From WLMZ01 sp037140375 (lineage in GTDB: Bacteria; Actinomycetota; Acidimicrobiia; Acidimicrobiales; Ilumatobacteraceae), in assembly GCA_037140375.1 (NCBI GenBank), contig JBAXER010000004.1, positions 7,123 through 71,122 of the forward strand: a stretch of 64,000 nucleotides of DNA, given 5' to 3'. Below, one piece after another: positions 1 through 8,117 of this stretch. The translations under genes and the position numbers were made by a program. Within the stretch, counting starts at the first letter, position 1; every line of letters starts with the position of its first letter. The notes under the pieces were generated by a model that was not told where the DNA came from, did not search any database, and was given only the letters and a program-made list of their open reading frames with translations.

Positions 1-865
1 CCAACATCACCCCGATAGTCACCATCGTCACCGAGAGGCCCACGAGGAAGCGGCCAGCGTCTTGAGTTCTCAGCCAGAACGCAAGCAGGAAAAAGCAGAA
101 TCCAACCGACGCTCGCAAGAGACCCATCGCGCTCGAGGCCAAGGTGATGCCGGCAGAACGCAACTCGGCTCGTTCTTGCGGGCTGGCGCGCTTCGCCGCA
201 ACTACTTCGCTGGGAAGCTTGGTGGCCATCAAGAAGGCGGCCACAAAGCATGCAGCGCCAATGATCAAGCTGCCCTCGGTGCCAGCGACAAGCCGAGCAA
301 TCGTGGCTGTGGCGGCGCCCACGAAGCCGAACACGCCCGAGATCAAGCCAAGCTTCGAGTTCGCTTCAACCAGATCGGCTTCGTCGCGAACCACGCTGGG
401 CACCAAGGCGGACCGCGAGATTCCTTGCGTCTTCTGCAGCACCAAGGCAGCGAACGCAACCGGATAGAGCAACACGTCGTTGAGATGAAACGCCATCAGC
501 ACCATCGTGAACGCGCGTAGCAACGCAACAATCTGCATCACCAGGCGACGACCGCCAGCGACTCGATCGACCAACGGACCGATCAGTGGAGCAACCACTA
601 CAAACGGAACAAAGGTGACCACCAGAAAGAGCAAGACTTTCGGCCGCGCTGCCGTGGGAGTGAGGCCAAAGAACACCGACGCGGCCAACGCAAGCGCAAG
701 GCATCCATCGCCGGCGGCACTCACGGCTTGCACTCGAGCAAGCCGGGTAAACGGGGAGAACCGAGGTTGGGTGGTCAGCGACCGCTTGCCAATTCGAGAA
801 GTGTCGCCACTCGTTCGCGACGCGTGGATCTCAGATCTAGATCCGCGAAGTCGCTCGGATGTCAC
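1..865 (-). CDS. MFS transporter, C-terminus cut by window edge
   Basis: The minus-strand frame stays open from the left edge to a GTG at 865, giving about 288 residues of a multi-spanning membrane protein. Hydrophobic segments alternate with short charged loops. A GPLVDRVAGGRR loop between helices resembles the conserved major facilitator loop 2-3. The best matching description is an MFS permease of the actinobacterial macrolide/drug-efflux type; the substrate cannot be read from the sequence. The GTG start overlaps the regX3 stop (GTGA), so translation is probably coupled to the two-component operon. Membership of the phosphate regulon is inferred only from position. The C-terminal half lies outside the window. 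Confidence 0.75.
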   Translation of the reverse strand, partial: MTSERLRGSRSEIHASRTSGDTSRIGKRSLTTQPRFSPFTRLARVQAVSAAGDGCLALALAASVFFGLTPTAARPKVLLFLVVTFVPFVVVAPLIGPLVDRVAGGRRLVMQIVALLRAFTMVLMAFHLNDVLLYPVAFAALVLQKTQGISRSALVPSVVRDEADLVEANSKLGLISGVFGFVGAATATIARLVAGTEGSLIIGAACFVAAFLMATKLPSEVVAAKRASPQERAELRSAGITLASSAMGLLRASVGFCFFLLAFWLRTQDAGRFLVGLSVTMVTIGVML

Positions 866-1587
866 GAACGCATGCTAGGTGCGGGCCGTTCGTACTTGTA
901 ACCGAGTCCCCGGATGGTGACAATGCGCTCAGGCTTCGACGGATCGGGTTCGATCTTGCCGCGGATGCGCTTGATGTGCACGTCGAGAGTCTTCGTGTCG
1001 CCCACATAGTCCATGCCCCACACACGATCGATCAGCATCTCGCGAGGCAAGACCCGGCCAGCGTTGCTGAGCAACACGTGCAGCAGTTCGAACTCCTTGA
1101 GCGGCAGGCTCACCGGCTCTCCGCCAACGGTGACGATGTGCTCATCGGAGTCGATAGAGACGTCGCCAACAACCAATGAGCGACTGTTCGCTGCGACGGC
1201 AGGGACAGCACCGGATTCCATAGAGGCACGGCGCAGCAACGCGCGCAATCGGGCCACTAACTCACGCATGCGATACGGCTTGGTGATGTAATCGTCGGCG
1301 CCCACTTCGAGGCCCACGACCATGTCGATCTCGGCGCTCTTGGCGGTGACCATGATGATCGGCACGGTGCTGGTCTTGCGGATCTCGCGGCACACATCGA
1401 TTCCAGAAATGCGCGGCAGCATCAGGTCGAGCAGAACGAGATCGGGCTTCACCTCATGAAAGCGAGCCAACGCCGTGGCACCGTCTAGGGCTACCTCGAC
1501 TCGAAAGCCTTCACGGTTCAGGCCCACGGTAAGCGCCTCGACAAAGCTCTCTTCGTCTTCGACAATCAAAATTGTTGGAGTGGTCAT
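862..1587 (-). CDS. regX3: OmpR/PhoB-family response regulator RegX3
   Basis: A 241-residue response regulator. The receiver domain covers residues 5-118, with acidic pocket D11/E12, phospho-acceptor D54 in LVLLDLMLP, T81 and K103. A winged-helix DNA-binding domain (about 140-235) ends in the usual TIRGLGYKYE wing. Its ATG overlaps the senX3 stop by four bases and phoU and pstB lie immediately upstream. That is the actinobacterial SenX3-RegX3 arrangement, so it most likely activates the phosphate-starvation regulon by binding PHO boxes such as the one at 4520-4541. The regX3 name rests on context and the RegX3-like length; other PhoB-family regulators look similar. Confidence 0.9.
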   Translation of the reverse strand: MTTPTILIVEDEESFVEALTVGLNREGFRVEVALDGATALARFHEVKPDLVLLDLMLPRISGIDVCREIRKTSTVPIIMVTAKSAEIDMVVGLEVGADDYITKPYRMRELVARLRALLRRASMESGAVPAVAANSRSLVVGDVSIDSDEHIVTVGGEPVSLPLKEFELLHVLLSNAGRVLPREMLIDRVWGMDYVGDTKTLDVHIKRIRGKIEPDPSKPERIVTIRGLGYKYERPAPSMRS

Positions 1588-2732
1588 GTCTGTGGCACCA
1601 GCCGTTCTGGAATGTAGAGACGAAACGTAGAACCTTCGCCCTCGTGCGATTCGACCGTGATCGAACCGCCATGGTTGTTAGCGACGTGACGAACAATCGA
1701 TAGGCCAAGACCTGTGCCACCGGTGCCACGACTGCGGGCTCGATCGACCCGATAAAAACGCTCAAAGATTCGATCGAGATCGCGCGACGGGATACCAATG
1801 CCGTTGTCGGACACCACAAACGTGACGCCCTGCTGATCGGGGTACGCAGTGACCTTCACGACTCCGTTGGCGTCGCTGTACTTGACAGCGTTATCAACGA
1901 GGTTGCCGAGCGCCGAAGTGATCTGCGCATGATCGGCGTTGATACTGAGCCCAACATCAATATCGCCAGCGTCGACCGCCACCCGGTTCTGCCGAGCAAG
2001 AAAACTGTTGCGCGCCGCCGCCTCGACCACGAGCAAACCGACATCGCACGAACTCACGAGGAGGTCTCCACTGAGTTCTATGCGGGACAGTTCGAGTAGA
2101 TCGTCGATCATCTTCGCCACGCGGTGCGCTTCGTTCACGGTGCGATCGGCGAGGCGACTCACGACGGCCGGATCGGTTTCATCAATGAGAGTCTCGGCGA
2201 GAACCGCCAGCGCACCAATGGGCGTCTTCAACTCGTGGCTGATGTTGGCCACGAAATCGGTGCGCACTGCGTCGAGGCGAAACCGTTCGGTGACATCTTC
2301 GACCGTGACCATCGCACCGTCGGGATCTAACGGATGAGCCTCGACGACTACCACTCGCTTTGGAGGTCCGTAGAGCTCAACCGTTTGGGTTCGAGCTTCG
2401 CCGCGCAATGCCGAGCGCAAGTTGTACTGCACGGCTGCTTGCACGAGTACCTCGTTGTGCGCATCTGACCCAGCAGTGTCAGCCGCCTTGTTGCGCAACA
2501 GCACCTGGCCGTTCTGATCAGCGACCATCACGCCATACGGCATTGCATCGAGGGCCCCCTGCAACCGATGGGCACGAGCCTGCGAGGCCGCGAGGCTCTG
2601 CTCGTTCGACAAATCGCTGCCGGGGTCGCCGCCGAGAGGTTGCGAAGCGCGCCGCGACGCCAAGGCTTTCACCGCAACCAGAGTGGCGATCACACCCACC
2701 GCGCAACCCGCAAGCAACACGAAGAAATTCAT
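1584..2732 (-). CDS. senX3: Sensor histidine kinase SenX3
   Basis: A 382-residue kinase with a single N-terminal membrane segment (about 3-25) and no sizeable external domain. A PAS-like region follows (about 55-150). The HisKA domain has the H-box around H166 (VANISHELKTP), and the HATPase domain has N, G1 (SDNGIGIP) and G2 (GTGGTGLGLSI) boxes. The lack of a periplasmic sensor fits kinases such as SenX3/PhoR that sense phosphate through the Pst transporter and PhoU. It starts 3 bases after the phoU stop and overlaps regX3 by ATGA, so the whole cluster reads as one operon. Confidence 0.92.
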   Translation of the reverse strand: MNFFVLLAGCAVGVIATLVAVKALASRRASQPLGGDPGSDLSNEQSLAASQARAHRLQGALDAMPYGVMVADQNGQVLLRNKAADTAGSDAHNEVLVQAAVQYNLRSALRGEARTQTVELYGPPKRVVVVEAHPLDPDGAMVTVEDVTERFRLDAVRTDFVANISHELKTPIGALAVLAETLIDETDPAVVSRLADRTVNEAHRVAKMIDDLLELSRIELSGDLLVSSCDVGLLVVEAAARNSFLARQNRVAVDAGDIDVGLSINADHAQITSALGNLVDNAVKYSDANGVVKVTAYPDQQGVTFVVSDNGIGIPSRDLDRIFERFYRVDRARSRGTGGTGLGLSIVRHVANNHGGSITVESHEGEGSTFRLYIPERLVPQT

Positions 2733-2735
2733 TCG

Positions 2736-3473
2736 TTAGTCACTATTGCCGGGGATCGGCGGACGAGGCATTTCGGTGGAGTCATCGGCGCGTGAGCGGA
2801 ATCGTGCTGCACCGCGATGCTCGGGCAGCCAACCGGTAACAACAAAACGAACCCGTTCGCCGATGTTGACGGCATGATCGCCGATGCGCTCGTAGAAGCG
2901 AGCAACGACAGCCAACTGCACGGCAACCTGCAGATCGATGCGACCAGCGGCGTGGCTTTCGAAGATGGCTTGCACAAACTGCTTCTGCAACGCATCGAGA
3001 TAGTTGTCCATGTCGTCGATGGCGGCAGCTTTGGCGGCATCGTTCTCGACGAACGACTCGATAGCAGCGATGTACAACTGCTGCGCTTGCTCACCCATGC
3101 GCGTGATGATGCCGCGCAACGTTGGATCGAGGGAGTGGCCGTAGATGCGCCGCGCTGCCTTACAGATGTTGCACACCAAGTCGGCGGAACGCTCGACCTC
3201 GGCCACCATCTTCAGCGCAGCAACGATTTGGCGCAGGTCGCCAGCCACCGGCGCCTGCAACGCCAGGATCTGAATGCACTGGTCTTCGAGTTCGAGTGCA
3301 CGCGCATCGATCTCGTCGTCGCCGTTGATGATCTGGTCGGCGCCCTCGAGGTCGCCGTTCAGTAACACTGCCGTCGCGCGTGGAATGGCCTCGGTGACAA
3401 ACGCCGCCATGTGAACAAGTTCGGTACGAACATCTTCGATGTCGTGGTGAAAGCTCTTACGCAGTTCGTCCAT
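2736..3473 (-). CDS. phoU: Phosphate signalling protein PhoU
   Basis: A 245-residue all-helical protein built from two PhoU repeats. The family's metal-binding signatures are visible as VERSADLVCNI in the first half and YERIGDHAVNIGERV in the second. In the known system PhoU connects the Pst transporter to the sensor kinase and keeps it off when phosphate is plentiful. The start ATG shares one base with the pstB stop (TGATG). Placement between pstB and senX3 supports the assignment. A 20-residue C-terminal tail rich in charged residues and prolines lies beyond the core domain. Confidence 0.95.
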   Translation of the reverse strand: MDELRKSFHHDIEDVRTELVHMAAFVTEAIPRATAVLLNGDLEGADQIINGDDEIDARALELEDQCIQILALQAPVAGDLRQIVAALKMVAEVERSADLVCNICKAARRIYGHSLDPTLRGIITRMGEQAQQLYIAAIESFVENDAAKAAAIDDMDNYLDALQKQFVQAIFESHAAGRIDLQVAVQLAVVARFYERIGDHAVNIGERVRFVVTGWLPEHRGAARFRSRADDSTEMPRPPIPGNSD

Positions 3474-4402
3474 CAGCCAAACCTTCCGGTGATGTATTGC
3501 TCGGTTCGTTCATCAGATGGGTTTGAGAACATCCGTTGGGTGCGCCCAAACTCGACCAACACGCCAGTTCGGCGGTCGTTCTTGACCTGCTCCGAACTCG
3601 CTGCACTTTCAGAGGTGAAGAACGCTGTTCGGTCGCTGACGCGGGCCGCCTGCTGCATGTTGTGGGTCACGATCACGATCGTGTAACGCGACTTCATTTC
3701 GTGCATGAGATCTTCAATGCGAGCTGTAGCGATGGGGTCAAGAGCCGAACAGGGCTCATCCATCAGAACCACTTCGGGCTCAACGGCGATGGCTCGGGCG
3801 ATGCACAAACGCTGCTGCTGGCCACCCGAAAGACCAAGCCCCGAGGTCTGCAGCCGGCTCTTCACTTCGTCCCACAAGGCAGCGCCGCGCAACGAAGACT
3901 CGACAATGGCGTCGAGCTCAGCGCGCTTTTTGATTCCGGCCAACCGAGGCCCAAATGCCACGTTGTCGTAGATGCTTTTCGGAAACGGATTCGGCTTCTG
4001 AAACACCATGCCGATGCGCCGGCGCACTTGGGCGGCGTTTACCTCGGGTCCATACAGATCGATGCCGTGATACGTGAGCAGACCGCTGACGCGTGCACCA
4101 CTGATGAGATCGTTCATCCGATTGAAACATCGCAGAACAGTGCTCTTGCCGCAGCCAGAGGGGCCAATAAACGCCGTGATTTCGTGCTCGCGAATGGTGA
4201 GGTTCACGTTGCGAACGGCGCACTGATCGCCGTAGTGCACTTCGAGATTGCTCGCCACCATGACGACGTGCGTGTCAGAGGCAGGTTCGGTGGCAGTGAT
4301 CGTGGGTGTCGAGGTGGCAATGCTCATGTCAGGTACGAGCGATCGGCGCGGCAGCAACGGAGCAGGGGCGTTCGTTTCGGGCTGTACTTGCGCAGCGACC
4401 AT
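3473..4402 (-). CDS. pstB: Phosphate ABC transporter ATP-binding protein PstB
   Basis: A 309-residue ABC ATPase that would power high-affinity phosphate import. Visible motifs are Walker A GPSGCGKST (80-88), the signature LSGGQQQRL, and Walker B VVLMDEP. The N-terminal 45-50 residues are a low-complexity Thr/Ala/Pro extension absent from typical 250-260 residue PstB. Internal Met26 or Met48 are alternative starts, but an AAAGG at good distance supports the start at 4402. The permease and binding-protein genes (pstSCA), which normally precede pstB, are not here; ppk1 occupies that position. The PHO box at 4520-4541 lies about 120 bases upstream. Confidence 0.94.
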   Translation of the reverse strand: MVAAQVQPETNAPAPLLPRRSLVPDMSIATSTPTITATEPASDTHVVMVASNLEVHYGDQCAVRNVNLTIREHEITAFIGPSGCGKSTVLRCFNRMNDLISGARVSGLLTYHGIDLYGPEVNAAQVRRRIGMVFQKPNPFPKSIYDNVAFGPRLAGIKKRAELDAIVESSLRGAALWDEVKSRLQTSGLGLSGGQQQRLCIARAIAVEPEVVLMDEPCSALDPIATARIEDLMHEMKSRYTIVIVTHNMQQAARVSDRTAFFTSESAASSEQVKNDRRTGVLVEFGRTQRMFSNPSDERTEQYITGRFG

Positions 4403-4519
4403 CAGGCACCTTTTGTGAACGATTCATCCCGTGTTTGTCTTCACCTTCACCACATTCGAGCGAGAACTCGATGAACAACGAGGCGAACGGTACGGCATCA
4501 AGGTAACCGATAGCCCCAC

Positions 4520-4541
4520 CTCAGATGAACAAGAGGTGAAC
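4520..4541 (-). promoter_or_regulatory. Candidate PHO box (RegX3/PhoP operator) upstream of pstB
   Basis: Read on the minus strand, two adjacent 11-base direct repeats occur: GTTCACCTCTT (4541-4531) then GTTCATCTGAG (4530-4520). The GTTCAYC core repeated with an 11-base period is the known actinobacterial PHO-box format bound by PhoP/RegX3. A weaker pair, GTTCGCC and GTTCATC with 12-base spacing, lies downstream at about 4471-4488, and a further GTTCAC sits next to the pstB ribosome binding site. The location between ppk1 and pstB fits autoregulation of the pstB-phoU-senX3-regX3 operon. Binding is inferred. Confidence 0.65.
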
Positions 4542-4568
4542 ACCGCAGCCCAGCGGCCATGCGGTGCG

Positions 4569-6620
4569 CTAGCGAACTTGGCGTTCGCTCACCCAGTGAT
4601 ACATGCGTTCTTGGCTATGTGGCGCGAACGAATCGGTGGGCCCAACGCGCAACCACGTGTCGTCGGGCTGCATATCGAAGGCAACGACATCGGGGGCCAG
4701 ATAGAAACTGATCACCTGATCGAGCCAAGCAATGTGCTTGGGATGCTCGACCGGCGCCAACAATTCAACTCGGCGATCGAGGTTGCGCGGCATCAGGTCG
4801 GCCGAACCAATGAAGTGTGCAGGTGACCCGTCGGCGCCGCCGTGACCAAATCGGTACACCCGCGAGTGCTCGAGATAGCGGCCGAGTACACAACGAACCC
4901 GAATGTTGTCGGAGAGTCCGGGCACGCCAGCACGCAGGCAACAAATACCGCGCACCAACAGGTCGATACGCGCCCCAGCCTGGCTCGCTGCGTACAACGC
5001 CTCAATGACCTCAGGATCGCCGATGGAGTTGGTCTTGATGGTGATATGGCCCTCGCTGCCATAACTGGCTTCGTTGGCGATGAACTGCAGTAAGCGACTA
5101 CGAAGCCCGTGTGGCGCAACGACAAGCGACTTGTAGTCATGGGCCCGGCTGTATCCGGTGAGGTGATTGAACAGCTGGGTCGCGTCTTCGCCCATCGCGG
5201 GGTCGCACGTCAGGAAGCCGATGTCTTCGTAGACACGAGCGGTCTTTGAGTTGTAGTTGCCGGTGCCGAAGTGCACGTAGCGCCGCAAACCATCGGCATC
5301 GGATCGCACGACCAACACGCACTTGGCATGGGTCTTGAGCCCAACCACGCCGTACACCACATGAACACCCGCACGTTCGAGCGTGCGCGCCCAAGTGGCG
5401 TTCGTGGCTTCGTCAAAGCGGGCCTTGAGTTCGACCAGAACAGCAACCTGCACGCCGCGTTCGGCGGCCCGAATGAGGCTGCGCGCAATCGGGCTATCGC
5501 CCGATGTGCGATACAGGGTCATCTTGATCGACTGCACCCGAGGATCGGTGGCGGCTTCGTCGATGAACGCCTCGATCGAGCTCGCAAACGACTCGTAGGG
5601 GTGATGCACCATCAGCGCCCGTTCGCGGATGACCGAAAACAGACTGCGATCGGTTTCTTCGGCCCGGGCAATGCGCCCCGCCGTAACGGGCGGCCACGGC
5701 GCATCTTTGAGCGCAGGTCGATCGAGTGAGTGGATGTTGAATAAGCAGGTGAGGTCGAGCAACTGGCGATGGAAGCTGACCGCGTCGTTGGCAAGCTCAA
5801 GCTCTCGCTGCAATACATCGAGCATTTCGGGGCTCATTGAGGTCTCGACCTCGAGACGCACAGCGCGGCCAAAGCGACGGCGCCGAAGCTCGAGTTCAAC
5901 CGCCGCCAACAGATCGTCGGCTTCTTCGTCCTCTACGGTGAGATCGGCGTTACGGGTGACACGAAAAACGGCCCACTCTTCGATGATCATCCCGATAAAC
6001 AACGTGTGCAGGTGCGCGGCGATCACTTGCTCTACCGGCACGAACCGCTGGCCATCGCTGAGTGCCACCAAGCGGGGGAACACCGTAGGAATCTTGAGGC
6101 GGGCAAAGCGGCGCTCGCCAGTCTCGGGGTCACACACCATCGCGGCGATGCTCAACGCCAGGTTTGAGATGTAGGGGAACGGGTGTGCCGGATCTACGGC
6201 CAGCGGGGTCAGAACTGGAAAGATACGCCGCTGAAAGATCTCGACTGCGTAGCTTTTATCGAGCTCGCTGAGTTCGTTCCATGACAAGATCTCAATGCCT
6301 TCGGCGCTGAGCAATGGCCGTAGCTGATTTGCCACGATGTCTTCTTGGATCGAGATGTGCTCGCGCACTGCCACGGTGATCGCAGCAAGTTGTTCGAGCG
6401 GCGTGCGACCATCGGGCGTAGCCGTGACGATGTCGGCGGCTACTTGGTCGTGCAGCGCTGCAACGCGCACCTGGAAGAACTCATCGAGGTTTGATGATGC
6501 AATCGCGATGAACTTGACGCGTTCGAGCAGCGGAACGCCTGATTCGCCAGCGAGCGACAGCACTCGGCGGTTGAAATCGAGCCAACTGAGTTCACGATTG
6601 AGGTGGCGCTCATCGACCAC
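4569..6620 (-). CDS. ppk1: Polyphosphate kinase 1
   Basis: A 683-residue enzyme that reversibly makes inorganic polyphosphate from ATP. The N-terminal LNRELSWLDFN motif opens the family's N domain, and FIAIASSNLDEFF follows. The autophosphorylated histidine is H431 (GLKTHAKCVLV), and the second active-site histidine is H585 (YLEHSRVYRF). Length and domain order are normal for PPK1. It is on the same strand as pstB-phoU-senX3-regX3 and directly upstream of their PHO box, joining phosphate uptake control with storage. A small uncharacterised gene precedes it by 15 bases. Confidence 0.96.
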   Translation of the reverse strand: MVDERHLNRELSWLDFNRRVLSLAGESGVPLLERVKFIAIASSNLDEFFQVRVAALHDQVAADIVTATPDGRTPLEQLAAITVAVREHISIQEDIVANQLRPLLSAEGIEILSWNELSELDKSYAVEIFQRRIFPVLTPLAVDPAHPFPYISNLALSIAAMVCDPETGERRFARLKIPTVFPRLVALSDGQRFVPVEQVIAAHLHTLFIGMIIEEWAVFRVTRNADLTVEDEEADDLLAAVELELRRRRFGRAVRLEVETSMSPEMLDVLQRELELANDAVSFHRQLLDLTCLFNIHSLDRPALKDAPWPPVTAGRIARAEETDRSLFSVIRERALMVHHPYESFASSIEAFIDEAATDPRVQSIKMTLYRTSGDSPIARSLIRAAERGVQVAVLVELKARFDEATNATWARTLERAGVHVVYGVVGLKTHAKCVLVVRSDADGLRRYVHFGTGNYNSKTARVYEDIGFLTCDPAMGEDATQLFNHLTGYSRAHDYKSLVVAPHGLRSRLLQFIANEASYGSEGHITIKTNSIGDPEVIEALYAASQAGARIDLLVRGICCLRAGVPGLSDNIRVRCVLGRYLEHSRVYRFGHGGADGSPAHFIGSADLMPRNLDRRVELLAPVEHPKHIAWLDQVISFYLAPDVVAFDMQPDDTWLRVGPTDSFAPHSQERMYHWVSERQVR

Positions 6621-6635
6621 GGGTCAGTGACCGAT

Positions 6636-6902
6636 CTATTGCTGTTCTTCTTCGTCGGCGTAACCGAGAAGCCATTCGATCGAAATGCCCTCGCGCTCGG
6701 CATCGCGAACAACGCGCTCACGATTGCGGCGGAACTGTGGGTCGTCACGAGGCAAGAGCACCAGACGGGCCAACACGCGTGCACGGAACTCTGAAAGCAA
6801 CGTGTGATCGCCGTAGCCGAAGTCGACCTCCCAATGAGGCGACACGGGGCCGAGATACACGATGCGAGCGTGGGCTCGTGGTTGAACGGTTGTGTCGGTC
6901 AT
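6636..6902 (-). CDS. Small conserved-looking protein of unknown function upstream of ppk1
   Basis: An 88-residue acidic protein without a membrane segment. It opens with about 12 polar residues, then a possible beta-rich part (ARIVYLGPVSPHWEVDFGYG) and an Arg/Glu-rich helical second half ending in EEEQQ. I do not recognise the family. It is 15 bases from ppk1 on the same strand, so the two are probably cotranscribed; a role linked to polyphosphate is only a positional guess. The ATG follows a GGAGTGA-like ribosome binding site in the divergent promoter region shared with the whiB gene. Confidence 0.7.
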   Translation of the reverse strand: MTDTTVQPRAHARIVYLGPVSPHWEVDFGYGDHTLLSEFRARVLARLVLLPRDDPQFRRNRERVVRDAEREGISIEWLLGYADEEEQQ

Positions 6903-7027
6903 GACTCACTCCTGGCGTACGAAACGCTGATTGTACCGGACAGCCTTGGATTCGCCGAACAATTGTGCTTGACTATCCGAAGCGGGAACCAAATGGATGC
7001 GCTGTTCGTCTGAAGAGAGACGTACAC

Positions 7028-7084
7028 GTGGTCCGGTTGTCCCAAGCCCCTCGGGGCTCGTGCGGGCGGACCACCAAATGGTGG
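7028..7084 (+). promoter_or_regulatory. Structured whiB leader with two mutually exclusive stems
   Basis: An 8-bp stem GTGGTCCG/CGGACCAC (7028-7035 with 7067-7074) encloses a GC-rich inner hairpin around AGCCCCTCGGGGCT (7045-7058). A second hairpin CCACC-AAAT-GGTGG (with flanking pairs, 7071-7084) reuses bases 7071-7074, so it cannot form together with the first stem. The structure ends about 20 bases before the whiB ATG. This layout resembles an attenuator or translational switch. No known riboswitch family was recognised. Confidence 0.45.
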
Positions 7085-7104
7085 AACCAGCGAAAGGCTC
7101 GTTA

Positions 7105-7368
7105 ATGCACGATCACACTTCAGAAGAGGAAGCCACCATCTGGATGGCTCAAGGCAACTGCCGCAACTACCCTCCAGAAGCGTTTTTCCCAAGCGACGGA
7201 GTAGGCGTCGACCGAGCCCGCAAAATTTGTGCAACATGCTCTGTGGTCGACACCTGCCGCGAATACGCGCTGCATAACCGAATCGAGCATGGCGTGTGGG
7301 GCGGATGTAGCGAGCGTGAGCGTCGCCGCATCCTCAAGCGCCGCCGCCTTGCCGTGGCACCAGGCTGA
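7105..7368 (+). CDS. WhiB-family Fe-S transcriptional regulator
   Basis: An 87-residue WhiB-like protein. Four cysteines, C19, C42, C45 and C51 (C-X22-C-X2-C-X5-C), are the expected ligands of a 4Fe-4S cluster. They are followed by the GVWGG turn (63-67) that contacts sigma factor, and a basic tail RERRRILKRRR for DNA contact. The frame continues upstream, but the ATG at 7105 follows a GAAAGG ribosome binding site and gives the normal length. It is preceded by the structured leader at 7028-7084 and followed by a strong terminator. Which WhiB subclass it belongs to is not clear. Confidence 0.93.
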   Translation: MHDHTSEEEATIWMAQGNCRNYPPEAFFPSDGVGVDRARKICATCSVVDTCREYALHNRIEHGVWGGCSERERRRILKRRRLAVAPG

Positions 7369-7431
7369 GCACCACTCGGCGTTGGGTCACGACCAACTTC
7401 GGACGAAGACGAAAACGAAGACGAAAACATC

Positions 7432-7461
7432 AAACGCCGGTGTCTGCGGACACCGGCGTTT
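7432..7461. terminator. Perfect 13-bp hairpin between convergent whiB and tatA
   Basis: AAACGCCGGTGTC (7432-7444) pairs without mismatch with GACACCGGCGTTT (7449-7461) around a TGCG loop. The A-tract on the left and T-tract on the right make it usable in both directions, serving the whiB gene on the plus strand and tatA on the minus strand. Just upstream, 7392-7427 holds an imperfect GACGAA/GACGAAAAC hexamer-type repeat. Confidence 0.85.
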
Positions 7462-7513
7462 GCATATCAGTTCGTAACAATGTGCTGCGGCGGGCGAACC
7501 CGCCAGCAAACAA

Positions 7514-7750
7514 TCAGTTGCTTTCGGTCTTCTCCGCAGCCTTGGCCTTGTCGAGTTCCTCGAGGCGCTTGAGCTTGTCGGCATCGCTTTCGACGGCGAC
7601 GTCTTTACTGCCGGCATCAAGACCCTTCTTGAATTCGTTCTGGGCCTTGCCGAGGTTCTTGGCCAACTTGGGCAGCTGTGAGCCGCCGAAAAGCACGAGG
7701 ACCAAAACAACGAGCAGGCCAATCTCTGGGGGATCAAGAAAAGAAAGCAT
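7514..7750 (-). CDS. tatA: Twin-arginine translocase subunit TatA/E
   Basis: A 78-residue protein with the TatA layout: one N-terminal membrane helix (about 8-22), a hinge FGGSQLPKLAKNLG, an amphipathic helix (KAQNEFKKGL), and a charged, disordered tail. TatA forms the channel part of the Tat pathway that exports folded proteins. No tatB or tatC is nearby, which is common for actinobacterial tatA. It lies downstream of the second whiB gene on the same strand, 81 bases away. Confidence 0.92.
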   Translation of the reverse strand: MLSFLDPPEIGLLVVLVLVLFGGSQLPKLAKNLGKAQNEFKKGLDAGSKDVAVESDADKLKRLEELDKAKAAEKTESN

Positions 7751-7831
7751 GTGCCTACCTTACCAGTGGGTCGTTGAGAGAGATAGTCGCCAGACTCTGT
7801 TTTTCGTCTAGATGCAGCGACCTGCGGGGCG

Positions 7832-8104
7832 TTAGGCCGTGGCCGTGCGGCGTGTGCTCTGGGCGCGCTGACGACGCAAGCGACGACGCTCGCGCTCGCT
7901 GAGGCCACCCCAGATACCGAACTTCTCGCCGTTAACGAGAGCGAACTCAAGACAGTCGAGACGCACGACGCAGCCCCGGCAAACCTCTTTCGCCTCACGC
8001 GTGCTTGCGCCGCGCTCTGGGAAAAAGAGGTCTGGGTCTACGCCCAAACAGTTCGCCTGGTCTTGCCAGCTGCGATCGTCGTCATGTGTGTTACTAAAAC
8101 TCAT
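7832..8104 (-). CDS. WhiB-family regulator, WhmD/WhiB2-like
   Basis: A 90-residue WhiB-like protein with cluster ligands C19, C42, C45 and C51. The sequence around DPDLFFPERGASTREAKEVC and FGIWGGLSERERRRLRR is closest, from memory, to the WhmD/WhiB2 group that controls septation and cell division in Actinobacteria. The open frame extends 43 codons upstream, but the ATG at 8104 follows an AGGAGG ribosome binding site and matches family length. The ribosome binding site is half of a perfect 12-base palindrome (8106-8117), which may matter for translation control. Confidence 0.9.
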   Translation of the reverse strand: MSFSNTHDDDRSWQDQANCLGVDPDLFFPERGASTREAKEVCRGCVVRLDCLEFALVNGEKFGIWGGLSERERRRLRRQRAQSTRRTATA

Positions 8105-8105
8105 A

Positions 8106-8117
8106 AGGAGGCCTCCT
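8106..8117 (-). promoter_or_regulatory. Palindromic ribosome binding site of the WhiB2-like gene
   Basis: AGGAGGCCTCCT is a perfect 12-base palindrome placed one base before the ATG at 8104. Its AGGAGG half, seven bases from the start, is a near-consensus Shine-Dalgarno; the CCTCCT half is its exact complement. With no loop it cannot fold as a simple hairpin. It could pair between two transcripts or be a protein-binding site. Confidence 0.5.

Noticed and set aside
7024..7084. Possible tRNA gene in the whiB leader
   Set aside because: Only two or three stems, no T-loop GTTCRA, no anticodon arm of correct size.
7392..7462. Possible CRISPR-like repeat array
   Set aside because: Units are only 6-9 bases without spacers; the rest is a simple terminator hairpin.
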